Assembly: GCA_026119855.1 (NCBI GenBank)
Contig: JAOWBW010000180.1
Coordinates: 1 to 64,000, forward strand
Direction of reading: 5' to 3'
Length of the DNA: 64,000 nt
DNA from: Campanula takesimana
Lineage: Eukaryota > Streptophyta > Magnoliopsida > Asterales > Campanulaceae
The first letter of the stretch is position 1, and each line of letters begins with the position of its first letter. A program made the translations under genes and the position numbers. This document shows, in pieces, positions 1-11,653 of the stretch. The notes beneath the pieces are model-generated. The model did not search any database and was not told where the DNA came from. It saw nothing but the letters and a program-made list of their open reading frames with translations.

Positions 1-325
1 TTCGCCTTCTCTCTTTCTCTCCTTCACCGTCTCTCTCTCCCTCTCTTTGCGTCTCCCTTCTGCGCCGCCCCTTTCTTTCTTCCCGTTCCTTTTCTTTTAT
101 TTGCGGTGGAATAACATAATCTTAGGGTTTAAGAGAGAGTATTTATATTAATAGGGCTTCCCAAAGCCCTAATTTAAAAATGGACTCCTAATCCTCTTAG
201 TTAATGAATCGGGCTTTCTACTTTTGACCCAATACTAAACTAATCTTTTTATTAAAAGTTCGGCCCAAATAATAATTAAGGTTTTAAAATAAACAAAATA
301 TAAAGAGGAAATTTGGGTTATTACA
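1..325 (-). repeat. 3' LTR of the chromovirus (partial)
   Basis: Nearly identical to 15259-15584, with a handful of substitutions. It ends in TTACA (the TG...CA end on the other strand) just before the polypurine tract. About 1.8 kb of this LTR lies left of the window. Confidence 0.9.
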
Positions 326-345
326 TTCTTACCCCCTTAAAAGAG
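326..345 (-). promoter_or_regulatory. Polypurine tract of the chromovirus
   Basis: Read on the minus strand this is a purine run with five G (AAGGGGGTAAGAA) directly before the TGTAAT start of the 3' LTR. That is the expected place and composition for the plus-strand DNA primer. Confidence 0.8.
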
Positions 346-3300
346 TTTTGGTCCTCCAAACTAAACGTACCTTAATCTTTCAAACAAAGCGGGATACATA
401 TACACTCATTTCACTTTCGAGCTCCCACGTGGCTTCTCTTCCGTGTGATTGCTCCACTGCACTTTTACGTATGGAATCACTCGCTTCTGAAAAACTTGAT
501 CTTTACGGTCTACAATCTTTACTGGCTTCTCATCATTAACTCAAGTCCTTCACGAAAATGTAACTGTTTGTACTCTATGACGTGGCTCGGGTCGCTACGT
601 ACTTTTTCAACATCGACAGCGTGAAACACGTTGTGTACACCAGTCAGCACACGGAGGTAGAGCCAACTTATAGGCTACTGCTCCTCCTATTCGTTCTAGA
701 ATCTCAAATGGTCCCACATATCTAGGACTTAACTTTCACGAATCCAAAATCGCATAACCCCTTTTTGTCGGTGAGATCTTCAAGATACGTGATCTCCTAC
801 TTGGAACTCTGATTTCACGTCTTCGATTATCTGCATACGATTTTTGCCCACTCTGAGCAGTTAACAAACCATTTACGAATCTGATGAACCTTATCCGCCG
901 TTACCTGAACAATTTCGGGTCCAGTTAACTTCCTTTCACCTACTTCATCCCAACACAAGCGATCTACATTTCCGCCCATACAGAGCTTTATACGGTGCCA
1001 TTCTAATACTAGAGTGGTAACTGTTGTGTAGGCAAAATCCACTAGTGGTAGGTGATCATCCCACGCTCCTTGCCAATCCAACGACGTTGCTCTCAAAAGG
1101 TCTTCAAGAGTTTGAATAGTCCTTTCTGACTGTCCGTCTGTCTGAGGATGGAATGCTGTACTCATAGTTAGTTCCATCCCCAATGTTCTCTGTAAACTCT
1201 TCCAGAAGTTTGATGTGAATCTCGCATCTCGGTCTGAAATTATAGAGACCGGTATCCCATGTAACATCACGATCTCATCCACGTACAACTAACTAACTTC
1301 TCCAACGAATCAGTCACCTTGATTGCTAGAAAGTGAGCCGATTTAGTGAGCCTACCCACTATAACCCAAATTGCATATGACCCTTTAATGTCCTAGGAAG
1401 TTCAATCACCAAATCCATAGTGATGTGCTCCCACTTCCACTCTGGAATAGGTAGCGATTGTAGTAATCCCGCGAGTTTCTGGTGCTCCCTTTTCATTTGC
1501 TGACATACTATACACTTGGACACGAATTCTGCTACCTCACTCTTCATATTGTTCCACCAAAAGGATTCCTTTAAACCCCTGTACATCTTAGTACTCCTAG
1601 GATGAATCGAAAACCTTGAACAGTGAGCTTCCTCAAGAATTTCCCTCTTAATACTTTCATCATTAGGCACCTAAATCCTCGATTGATACCTTATAATCCC
1701 ATTATCACTAACACGGAAATCTACCATTCCCTTTTTACTTATGGTCTTGTGGATTGCTGCTAACTCCCATCTACATTTTGAGCTTCCTTGATTCTCACCA
1801 ACAATGTTGGTTGAACACTCATCTGAGCCAAATATAACCTTTAACTCTAGCTTCCAGTTTCACCATTTCACTATTTCCCAAATTACTTACCCCCTTAGGA
1901 ATCGTAGTCGCTAATGTTCCATGGTTCTTCCTACTTAACGCATCTGCCACCTTATTGGCTTTTCCAGGATGGTACAGAATTTTGTAATCATAATCCTTAA
2001 GTAATTCAAGCCATCTCCTCTGCCTCATATTCAACTCTTTCTGAGTGAAAATATACTTAAGACTCTTATGGTTGGTATAAATCTCACATGATACCCCATA
2101 CAAATAGTGTCTCCAAAAATTTAATGCAACACCCACGACCGATAACTCCAAACCATGTTTAGGATAGTTCTTCTCATGGTTCTTGAGTTGCCTAGACGCA
2201 TAAGCTATCACCTTGTCATTCTGCATCAACATACAACCCAAACCTTTCAATGAAGCATCACTATAAATCACAAAAAACATCCTTGTTTGTTGGTACCGTA
2301 AGAACAGGCGCAGACACCAATCGCCTTTTCAATTCTTGAAAGTTCTTCTCACAACCGTCCGACCATACAAACTTTGTCCCTTTCATGGTTAACTTAGTCA
2401 ATGGTAGAGATAACTTCAAAAATCCTTCTACGAACCTGCGGTAATAACCCGCTAAACCTAAAAAGCTCCTTATTTTCGCTAACAGAAGTTGGTCACTCCC
2501 AATTTTCTATAGCCTCGATTGCGCAGGGTCAACAGCCACCCCATTCTTAGACACCACGTTCCCCAAGAACGCCACTTCCCCAAGCCAGAACTCACACTTC
2601 TTAAACTTGGCATATAACTTTTGCTTTCTTAGAATCTGCAATACTAATTTCAAATGTTCTTCATGCTCCTCTTTTGACTTAGAGTACACCAAGATGTCGT
2701 CAATGAATACTATTACACACTTGTCTAAATACTCTTGAAATACTCTATTTATAAGCTCCATAAACACAGCAGGTGCATTTGTCAATCCAAACGGCATTAC
2801 CAGGAACTCATAGTGCCCATACCTAGTTCTAAAGTCCGTCTTAGCTATGTCGTCCTCCTTCACCACTCTTAGCTGATGATAATGAGAACTCAAGTCTATC
2901 TTCGAAAAATAGCAGCTCCACGAAGCTGGTCAAACTAATCATCTATTCTAGGCAACGGGTATTGGTTCCTTACCGTTACACAATTTAATTCACGATAGTC
3001 GATACACAACCTCGTCGATCCATCCATATCCTTTACAAACAATACCGGTGCACCCCACGGCGACACACTCGGTCTAATAAAACCTTTATCCAATAACTTC
3101 TTGCAATTGTTTCTTTAATTCTTCAATTCTGACGAAGCCATTCAATATGGTGCCTTCGATATTGGTGGTCTCCGGTACCAAATCGATGGAAAATTCGACT
3201 TCTCTTTTAGGCGTATTCTTGGCAAGTCCTCTGGAAACACACCCTTGAAATCTCTAATCACAGAAAGTGACTCTATCGTTACTTCTTTATGTTCCGTAGT

Positions 3301-3680
3301 ACTCACGTATGCCAGAACACCTTCACACCCTTTCCTTAATAGTATACGAGCTTTCATCACCGATATAAGGTTCGATCGGGTTCTAGGTTTTGTGCCCCTA
3401 AAAACAACACTCTTCTCCGGATAACAATTTGAAATGATCTTCCTTCTTAAAGCAATCTACATGGGCATGGTATGCAGCTAACCAGTCTATTCCCAAGATC
3501 ACATCAAGTTCTTCGATGTCCAATTATGAGGTCAACCTCAAGCTCTTTCCCGTCCAATTTCAAAGGACACTTCATAGATATAGACGTAATAGGGATCGAT
3601 TCTCTTAGTTTGAATATCCATAACCAAAGAATTCTCTAACACCTCAGGAATTAAATTCATATTCTTAGCCAAGCAATCAT
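341..3680 (-). pseudogene. Chromovirus pol remnant: protease, RT, RNase H, integrase, chromodomain-like tail
   Basis: Broken polyprotein read from right to left. Near 3440-3520 is the late aspartic protease motif ILGIDWLAAYHAHVDC. RT covers about 2500-3110, with the catalytic FIDDILVYS and the upstream MPFGLTNAPAVF motif. RNase H (1819-2280) has YSDASLKGLG and ends near VADALSRK. Integrase has the HHCC remnant and catalytic core at 827-1670 (FHPQTDGQSERTIQ intact). From 345 to 826 frames change several times, but an integrase C-terminal segment (SPRYVGPFEILERIG) and a chromodomain-type end (YVKVQWSNHTEE) can be read. The terminal chromodomain-like motif is what identifies a chromovirus. Several stops separate the blocks, so no functional product is expected. 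Confidence 0.85.
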
Positions 3681-3693
3681 TTAGAACTTCTCA

Positions 3694-4170
3694 TCAGAAC
3701 ATCGCCCTTGGCGTCGTTCTTATTATCATCATTTCTACTACCATAGCCTTTACTATGGTACTTACTTGTAGTATCTTCCTTTTCACGATCGTCAGTAGCC
3801 TTCTGCTTATAATTGTCACCATCGCGGTTCCAGCTTCCTTTGGATTCAGTCGACTCTTTCTCAGTTGACTCTTCTTCTCTTCTCGCTTACTGCGATAACT
3901 ATCTGATTCTTTCTCCACTATCCTTACCCTATCCAACACTTGATCATAGGTTGGTAGCATTAATGTATTGATTCTATATCGGATTCGGTCGCTCAAACCA
4001 GCTTCAAATTCTCGAGCCTTTTGCGCCTCATTATCAAAAGACGTTGGGGTAAATTCCAGCAATTCGGTGAATCTAACACCATAGTCGTCCACCGTCATAT
4101 TTCATTGAGTTAGCACCATAAACTCAGCCACTCTGGCATTTCCAACACTTGCTGTATAATATGATCCTAT
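3694..4170 (-). pseudogene. Chromovirus gag fragment
   Basis: The clear part encodes MTVDDYGVRFTELLEF and continues to DRVRIVEKE, the C-terminal half of the retrotransposon gag domain of plant Ty3 elements. A preceding stretch with a stop (AEFMVLTQ then stop) extends the match to about 4160. Upstream of that gag similarity is lost and the motif-rich region 4205-4790 begins, so the N-terminal half of gag is missing or unrecognisable. The expected zinc knuckle downstream is scrambled by a frame change. Confidence 0.75.
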
Positions 4171-4174
4171 CATG

Positions 4175-4800
4175 AATACAAGACTTTTTCACGCACTTTC
4201 ATACTATGGATCATCTCCACAGACTAACTTTCAATTTATAGGTCATTCACTAGACCACTGGTTGTTTCAACAGGCCATCACTATCTTCATTAGTCAACTT
4301 TACTAGACTTATTGTTCGCTTCATTAGACCATTTCTATTTTCATCGGTCATTTCAATAGACCATTCTTACTTGTTCTAGGTTAACTCGCACATTTAACAC
4401 TATTACTCACGCCAACACAAGCATTGTACTATGCTTAATACTTTCACATGAATAGGCCGTCCCCAAAAGATGTAACTTTTACAAAAGCTCGGTTTACTAG
4501 ATCTCTGGCGTTTCGATAGAACAATTCTACTTAGGGAAGTTGTTTCACTAGACTTTACTTATTCATTGCAGGTTGATTCACTAGACCTACTTTCATTCAC
4601 ATTTAGCCGTTTTAATAAGCCAATTACTCTTACACTTAACCGTTTCTATAGGTCACCTTATCCTTGTTTCGATCATTTTACTAGACCAAAACTAATTTCA
4701 CCTGATCGTTTCAATAAGCCAATCATACTTAAGGTCTTTTCACTTGACCAATACTTCCTTGTTCTAGATAGCTCACATGCCATAACTTAAGAACAAAACA
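4175..4800. repeat. Stretch of degenerate TTTCACTAGACC-like motifs
   Basis: Within about 600 bp the phrase TTCACTAGACC, TTCATTAGACC, TTCAATAGACC or TTTACTAGACC, and weaker forms such as TTTCAATAAGCC, recurs roughly a dozen times at irregular 20-60 bp spacing. No coding potential. It occupies the place where the N-terminal half of gag is expected. Confidence 0.6.
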
Positions 4801-4963
4801 ATCAACAAAGCCATCTGTTCAAATAAATCATAAACTTTTATTACGAGGATCTTCTTGGAATAAAGTAAACAAAACAAATTTCTAGTATTCTTCTCTAAAC
4901 TAGAGCTAACTATCATTACTATGAAATAAAATAAACTCTAGGTTCCATTTTTCAATCATGGAA

Positions 4964-5088
4964 CTACGCTTTCCTAGGTCTTCCCCTAGGCCTTCCACTT
5001 GATAAATTTGGTGCTTCCTTAGAACCTCTTGGCCTACGAACCGGTACCACTTTTTGTTCCATCTCTTCATCATCATTAAGAGTGATTG
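4964..5088 (-). pseudogene. AT-hook-like end of an ORF upstream of gag
   Basis: On the minus strand, directly left of the Tat insertion, an open stretch reads PPITLNDDEEMEQKVVPVRR, continues with a basic segment containing GRPRGRPRK, and ends at a TAG (4964-4966). GRPRGRPRK is a doubled AT-hook core. It was joined to the coding stretch at 12644-13028 before the Tat element inserted. The two parts are now in different frames, so an indel is also present. It may be an extra ORF or the N-terminus of gag; I cannot decide which. Confidence 0.5.
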
Positions 5089-5093
5089 GGGGC

Positions 5094-6075
5094 TGTAGAC
5101 ACCCATTTTGAACTCACATTTATTATTACACTACTCTCGTGTCTCGCCTTTGTGTTTGGATGAAAACTCGTTAGTTTTATCATGTTTCGTTAAGTTTCTA
5201 ACTGGCTCCATTAGTCAGGGGCTAAAGTGAACAAAAAACCTATAGACAAGGATAAAACAGTAATGCTGCACTGGATGCCTCGTACGAGACATCAATGTCT
5301 CGTACGAGACATCTCCTCTGTCTGCGAGTCTGATTCACTTCCCTTCTCCGTCCCGATCTCTTCTTGGCCAACACTCTCCTAATCCGGGAAACATATCAAT
5401 AGGAGACTTCCTGGAGGTTTCCTATTGATTCCTTACCTAATTAAACCTCTCTACTTGGTCCCTAAGCAATCTAAGCCTATAAATAAAGAGTCTTTTAACC
5501 CTAGACTCTCCTAATTCTAGTTAATGATCCCTTTCACCACAAAGAGAGGTTAACAACTCTCTAATCAGTCCTTCTCCAAAGAATCCCGTTTTTATTCATC
5601 CCTCACACCAAAACACCACCAAAAACTCATCTTTTCAAGCCAAAATCATCACAAGACTCTTGGATCATCAAGGCCTTAGTCAAGGCCATCAATTGGAATC
5701 TCAAGAACGCTTTAGGTAAACTACTACGCTTTTAATCTCTACTTCTCATCTCATTCCTTGTTTTAGAGTAGTGTAATCCCATCAAAAGGATCAGCCTAGA
5801 GCCTCTCCAATCCATGGAGATGGTCTCGAAGCACATGATCCAACATTCCAATAATTAAGAAATTAATTATTGGCTTTAATTATTTTAATTACTTGTTCTT
5901 TATTTGATTAAAAACACCTAAGCAAGACCAATCATAGATTGGGTGGATTGGGTGCTCCTTGACCTTCACAATCCATAACTTAACCCCCGAACTCAAGAAT
6001 CTCACGGTCCGTGTTCCGTTCAACAACATGGTGGTGACTCTCAAAAGGCAAGCGGGAATCCTCTCGGGTGCAACA
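5094..6075 (+). repeat. 5' LTR of the Tat-like element
   Basis: Starts TGTAGACACCC and ends GGTGCAACA. Contains a pair of 18-bp CTCGTACGAG-centred palindromes at 5275-5312 and a TATA-like TATAAATA near 5478, about 165 bp after them. The region after the TATA is probably R-U5. Confidence 0.88.
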
Positions 6076-6076
6076 G

Positions 6077-6094
6077 TGGCGACTCCGCTGGGGA
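6077..6094 (+). promoter_or_regulatory. Primer-binding site of the Tat-like element
   Basis: TGGCGACTCCGCTGGGGA begins two bases after the LTR end. Closely similar sequences serve as tRNA primer sites in many Tat/Ogre-type plant elements. I do not assign the tRNA with certainty. Confidence 0.7.
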
Positions 6095-6869
6095 CAAATT
6101 AAGTGGGTTAGACTTGCGTACAAATTAGGTGGTTTTAATCTTTGTAATTTTTTGCTAAAAACATATTTTTTCTGAATTTTTATGTGAATTTTTGGACTGT
6201 TTCTGTTCAGAATCTGTACTTGTACTGTTTTGAATCTGGGCTTCAGAAGAGATCGCTCGTACGATACATCGGATGTCTCGTACGAGGCATCCTTTTGTAA
6301 GCTGCCAAACACTTTTTAATTTGGAAAATTTAAGGTTTAATCATTTGTCATGATTGACTAATGATTGCTTATGATTAAATCTCCTTTTAATCATTTGCAA
6401 TCATTGGTAATGATTAGGCCATTAAAAAAAATTCTGGCAGCTGTTAAAAAAAAATTTGCAGATTGGTCCCTGCACTTCTAAACTGCAGTTTGGTCCTGAA
6501 GTTCTAGAATATTACAGTTTGGTCCCTGTGTTCCAGAAAATTCCAGAATAGCTCCAGATTTTCAGAAATTTCAGATCAGTCCCTAGATTAAAAAAAAAAA
6601 ATTAAAAACTTTTCTTTGCTTGTTTTACTCCGTCCCCATATGTGCAAAAAAATAATTTATGTTATATACATGTTTTGTTTTCGCACTAACATCTTTTGCA
6701 GCGGAGTATAAAAAAAATGAATAAATTAGGGGTGACTACTTTACTCATCTCCTAGTTTATTTTGCACCCATTAATGGGTAATAATGCAAGCACTGTGAGT
6801 ACTTCTATCCCTCTCTTCTATGTGCTCCTACGTGCTTATGTGCTTCTTCTCTTCTCAAAAATATTTGCA

Positions 6870-6950
6870 AACTCGAACTACGTTGACCTGAGTCTCTCTT
6901 TCTTTTTCTGAAGATCGAGAGAAACGTAGGCAACCACTTTGGTTCGGCAA
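6870..6950 (+). other. CTACGT...ACGTAG inverted motif (hairpin candidate), leader copy
   Basis: GAACTACGT and, about 45 bp later, ACGTAGGCA can pair as a stem. The same arrangement recurs at 11517-11580 near the 3' LTR. The interval 6292-7772 otherwise shows no gene. Confidence 0.5.
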
Positions 6951-7988
6951 TCTTTTACTTGCTTTAAAAAAAAAACCTCTATTTTTCCCTTGACATCTAG
7001 AACTTGACTCTCACACACGTGCACACATATAGTATAATTGCACTACATACCCTATAAATCCGGGTCCCAATCGGAGGACGGATGTCGGTCAGCACCCCCA
7101 TTCTAACGAATGGCCCTCGCTGGTCTCTCCAAAGATGGTGTACCCACTCCGTGACACGCTCCTAGACTGTGTTCATGGGGAGCCTTAGCCATAAGCCTTG
7201 CATCAACCTCATGCATACATACTAGTTAATACGACACTCCTCGAGACCGGTCGGTTCGATTCTTAGGGTTGTTTTAATCTTTGCCCAAGATAACACATCT
7301 TTACAATCTCTAATCCTCCCTTGTGAATATGACGAATGTCCCTTCGGTAAAATGTTGAACAAAGGATTTTGAAAGAATGGAGAACCTCCCTATGGAAATC
7401 CGAGTCTGTGTTTTCCTACTTTCACTATTCTGTGCGGGATTGTGGATGCCATTTTGGCTTAGTTTCGACCGCACCGTTCAACATGTCCCTTTCGGTTGTC
7501 TCTTAAAATTCACAAGGTTTGATTGCATTAATGCGTTGTTTAACAAAGTGCAAAACAATTACAGAATCACTTAGGTTTGGCTAAATTGAATGGTGGATTC
7601 CGATGAGAATATGGGACCTTTGCCCAAATTGTCCGTTTGGGAGAGTGCAATACAGGTGAAAAACAAGGGGCTCATATTCTAGGGTGACTATTAGATAGAA
7701 ACCCCCCAAAACGGCTTATGTTCCGTCCGACCAAAATTAGGTTTAAAAACTGAATTTCTGTGTTCTGTGCTGGATGCCTCGTACGAGACATCCTTGTCTC
7801 GTACGAGACATCTCCTTCTGTCCGTGTCAGTTTCTGTGCTGTGCTCGTTTGGTCAACCTTCACTCACTCCTAAGCTTATACACCTCAAAAAGCCGACTTG
7901 TTGGGACCTTAATCTAGGTTTAACGCAATATCTATACCGTTAGGTCCGTCCGAATCGCGAATAGATCGTTCCAAACTCTCCCGAAGCC

Positions 7989-8690
7989 ATGTCCGACGCC
8001 AAGTCTAAGAAAGAGGCCCATGATCTCAAGGCCTGACTAAAAGGAGAAGTAAGTCAAATGGTCGAAGTAGGCGCCACTGCCCTATACACTGACTTCAAGA
8101 GAAAAATGGAGGGAGAATTCATGACTCGCTTACAAACCCAAGGGGATTACTATGAGAAAGAAGTCGCAACCCTTCACGGTCGCCTACAAGCCCAAGAAGA
8201 GTGTCACAAGAAAGAGATTGAGGCATTCCAAAACCGTCTACAAACTCAAGAGGATTTTCTACGAGAGTAAGATCGGCACACTTCAAGCACGTTTGTAAGC
8301 TAAAAAGGAATGCTATAGAAAGGAGGCCGAAGCCCTTTGTGAGACAACCACGCCTAAGAAGAAGAGGCGGCTCTGTGACCCTAATATATCCAAATTTACT
8401 AAGATGGGAACGACAAGACACTACGATAATCTTGAAGGGGTTACTCAAGAGGGTCTCCTTGTCATCCTCTTAAAGGAAGGCAAAATAAAGCCTGAAGAAG
8501 GGACTATTCACAAGGTGAACTATTACTACAATCGTATCCCTTATTCTACAAGTTCCACAGAGCCACCGGCCATGACACCAACTCTTGCCGCCTCTTAAAA
8601 GATGTGATCCAAGATCTCATTGATAAGAAGGAAATAGAGATACCAAGTGTTACTATCAACCCTCTCCTTAAGCTACACAAAGAAGAATGA
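7989..8690 (+). pseudogene. Broken gag-like ORF of the Tat-like element
   Basis: The likely start is ATG 7989 (MSDAKSKKEAHDLKA). A TGA at 8034 interrupts the frame, which then continues to 8270. Residues from 8058 form a charged coiled-coil-type stretch with three repeats of an LQTQED/LQAQEE unit. After frame changes, 8404-8540 reads GVTQEGLLVILLKEGKIKPEEG, and 8553-8690 reads FHRATGHDTNSCRLLKDVIQ and ends at TGA. FHR-x3-GHDTxxC is the CHHC-type knuckle of Tat-lineage gag; its first cysteine position is tyrosine (FYKFHR), so even that is damaged. The family is assigned from the knuckle motif; function is lost. Confidence 0.65.
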
Positions 8691-10734
8691 AGCCTCAAGA
8701 AGAATTCAAAGCCTTACCACTTTGGGGCTACAACTATCCTCTCCCTTTCTCCTTAGAAATAGAATAGGTTTTAATTTCCTAGTATGAACTCGAAGAGTCG
8801 TTCTGTCATTCTAGTCCATCTCCCTCCTTCTCTAGTCTGTGTCAACTATCGAGTCTGTTTTGAATTCTAGTTATTAATAAAAGTCATTCATATTTCCTAT
8901 ACACTTTTCTAAGGTTGTTGTACCTTTTGATTGATCCGCAAACAATAAATGTCATTAATTTAAAGCCTTGCAATTGATAATATAAATTTCTAAACAAGTT
9001 TTGAGAAGAAGGCCTAGGGGCTACACATTACTACTACCGCGCTCATGGCAGAAGTCGAAGGACCACAATGGAAGAAAGTCAAAGGCATTATCATTCCCAA
9101 ACAAAAGTGGGGCTACTCAATTCAAGCTTTGAGAGTAAAAAATAAAAATAAAAAATAAAAAAAAATACTCTCAAGCTTTCATAGCCCCACAAAGAAAAAG
9201 TTTCAACCACACATAATGAAGTAAAAAAGGAGGCCTCTCATCTCCTCCTACAATGAAGATTAAATCCAAATGAAGAAAAAATGAGACTTTTAACTTGAAG
9301 ATCGTCTCCATCATCCCTGAAGAAATCCGAAGGGCGCATTAATGATTAGGCCTTCTCCTCAAAACTTGCCAAGACATTTCTAGATGATTTACTTACAAAA
9401 TAATTGAACAAACACTTAAGACATCAAAAATAAATACTAGGGTCCATTAAAGGTAGAACTATCTTTCTAGTACTTTGAGCCAAGTAGCGTTCATTGGCGA
9501 GTCTAGGGGCTTCCTCTCTCATACACTTCTCTTTGAAATCCAAGCATCAAGACTAGGGGCTTTTTATTCTTTCCCTCCCCTTCCAATTCCTGTTCAAGAT
9601 ATACGAACTCGTCAAAGTAAATCCGCACTAGGGGCTATCCTCTTCTAACTCTCATTACAAAGTGCGTTATGCTCACCGAGTCGATGCTTGGAACAACTTC
9701 CCGATAGCCAAGTCGATAGCTAAAATGCCTAATACATTCAAACCTAAAAATATTGCATGTCTCTCCCCCAATAAGAGACAAAAATACTCTCCTCTCTGAG
9801 TCATCTTCGAGTACATACTTTGTAAAAAAAAAAAAAAGGGACGCAAAAGAAATGCCCGCTAGATTGAAAACCCGAAAGGGCGGTCTAGGCAAAAATCAGG
9901 GTGCGTCACACAAAAATAAAAATAAAAATAATAATAAAATAAAAAATAAAAATATAGGGATAACATTCTTCAAATCATTTCTTCTTCAACCTTCCTCTTT
10001 CCTTAAATCAATCAAAGCGGGAGAGCACTCTTTTTCAAGTTAAAACAGCCTCATAAGCCTGTTCATGAAGTTATCTACAACATACAAGATTCTTGGGGGT
10101 TTGACTTAGACCAAAGCATGAGATAAACTCGGGGGAATAGATAACGTTTCTTATAACCATTCATCGGAGACTTTCGGACATGGAATTCTAGAGTGATTCA
10201 AAAGTAGGCCTAGCCTACTTAGAGCTTGCGCATCATTGGTTATCAAACAAATAGTTGTCTCCCTTGACACAACATGACTAAAGGAACGATCTGGACGGAT
10301 CATCTTGCACAAGGCAAACGAGTCTCACACGAGATAAGCATCAGAGAAAATCCGTGGCGCATCATCTTTTGCAGAAAACCTGATTAGGTCCCGACTTGTC
10401 AAAACAGGTCCCCGCACACACACACAAATCAACACATACAGTTCATCACCAATGAACATCCCATCGCGAATCCATGCTATTCACACTACTTACACCAAGG
10501 TTAACCGACCGGGCATGTACATAAATTTGTCACCTCCGCATGAGTCTAATCCAAAGATAAAATTGAAGCTAAATTGCTTGCTAGAATAGGTTCTACTTGT
10601 TGAATGGACAGGTACACAGGAACCAATCTGTGCTAAAAAAGAAAAAGAAAAATTTAGCAGCAATCAGATGATCCCCGCAGAGATTTCAATCATAAAAAAA
10701 TTCAGCATCCAGTAATTTCATTGTAGGAGCATTG
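8691..10734 (+). other. Non-coding 3' region of the Tat-like element with repeated CTAGGGGCT motifs
   Basis: No gene is visible. CTAGGGGCT or close forms occur at about 9011, 9501, 9553 and 9629, with looser GGGGCTA forms at 8722 and 9107. They resemble the G-rich tract before the 3' LTR (11645-11653). A/T-rich simple tracts lie at 9137-9167 and 9913-9953. Confidence 0.5.
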
Positions 10735-11285
10735 AGAGAGGATAATATCCAGTACCTTCAATCAGCTCCATGAACTGATTGATCGAGGATATTCAGAAGT
10801 CTACAAGTCTATATCAAATTCAGAGTTTCTGCATCCAGGACTTTCAATGAGGAATTGGAAGAGGATAATGTCCAGTACGTTCGATCAACCATTGACGAGG
10901 ACATTCAGACGTCTACAAATCAACATCAAATTCAGAGTTTCTGCATCCAGGACTTTCAATGAGGAATTGGAAGAGGATAATGTCCAGTACGTTCGATCAA
11001 CCATTGACGAGGACATTCAGAAGTCTACAAATCAACATCAAATTCAGAGTTTCTGCATCCAGGACTTTCAATGAAGAATTGGAAGAGGATAATGTCCAGT
11101 ACGTTCGATCAACCATTGACGAGGACATTCAGAAGTCTACATCTACATCAAAACCGTCCAGTACTTTCAATGAGGAATTGGAAGAGGACATGTTCAGTAC
11201 TTTCGATCAGCATTGAAAGAGAACATCCAGGGATCCAGTACTTTCAATCAACTATTGAAAGAGGATAATATCCAGTACTCTCAAT
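10735..11285 (+). repeat. Tandem array with a 112-bp unit
   Basis: Near-identical units start at about 10847, 10959 and 11071, with divergent partial units before and after. Each contains GAGGAATTGGAAGAGGATAA and CATTGACGAGGACATTCAGA. 112 is not a multiple of three, so the short ORFs it creates shift frame from unit to unit and are not conserved proteins. It lies in the 3' untranslated part of a Tat-like element, a position known to produce satellite-like repeats in Ogre elements. Confidence 0.9.
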
Positions 11286-11516
11286 GTAGGAGCATTGATT
11301 GAGGATATTCCCCGACAACTTCAACACAGCCTGCACCAGCAACACCGTCAACCGCGATGCTCCATCAACAACAGAGGGCATATTCAGAATTGGGTCAAGG
11401 ACATTGATTCCTCAGTATGGGTTACTCTCTAAACTCTAAACTTTTACTTACCGCAATATTGCTTTCAAAATGATTTCCAAAATACCTAAAACCACCGTTT
11501 TTTTGTGTTTTCGGAG

Positions 11517-11580
11517 TCGAACTACGTTTGGTCTGATTTCTTTCTAGGAATACGTAGGCAGCTTTTTAGCACGACCATAC
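11517..11580 (+). other. CTACGT...ACGTAG inverted motif, second copy
   Basis: GAACTACGTTTGGTCTGA is followed by ATACGTAGGCAG, the same arrangement as at 6870-6950. The two copies bracket the interior of the element. Confidence 0.5.
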
Positions 11581-11653
11581 CCAAAAAGTTCTAAATGGTG
11601 TCTTTTCTATCGACGACGTTACTTCTTTCATAAGTATCATCGCCGAGGGGCTC

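Noticed and set aside
10847..11268. Overlapping open frames with repeated RNWKRIMSSTFDQP peptides
   Set aside because: They are by-products of the 112-bp tandem array, whose unit shifts the frame each time, so no protein repeat is maintained.
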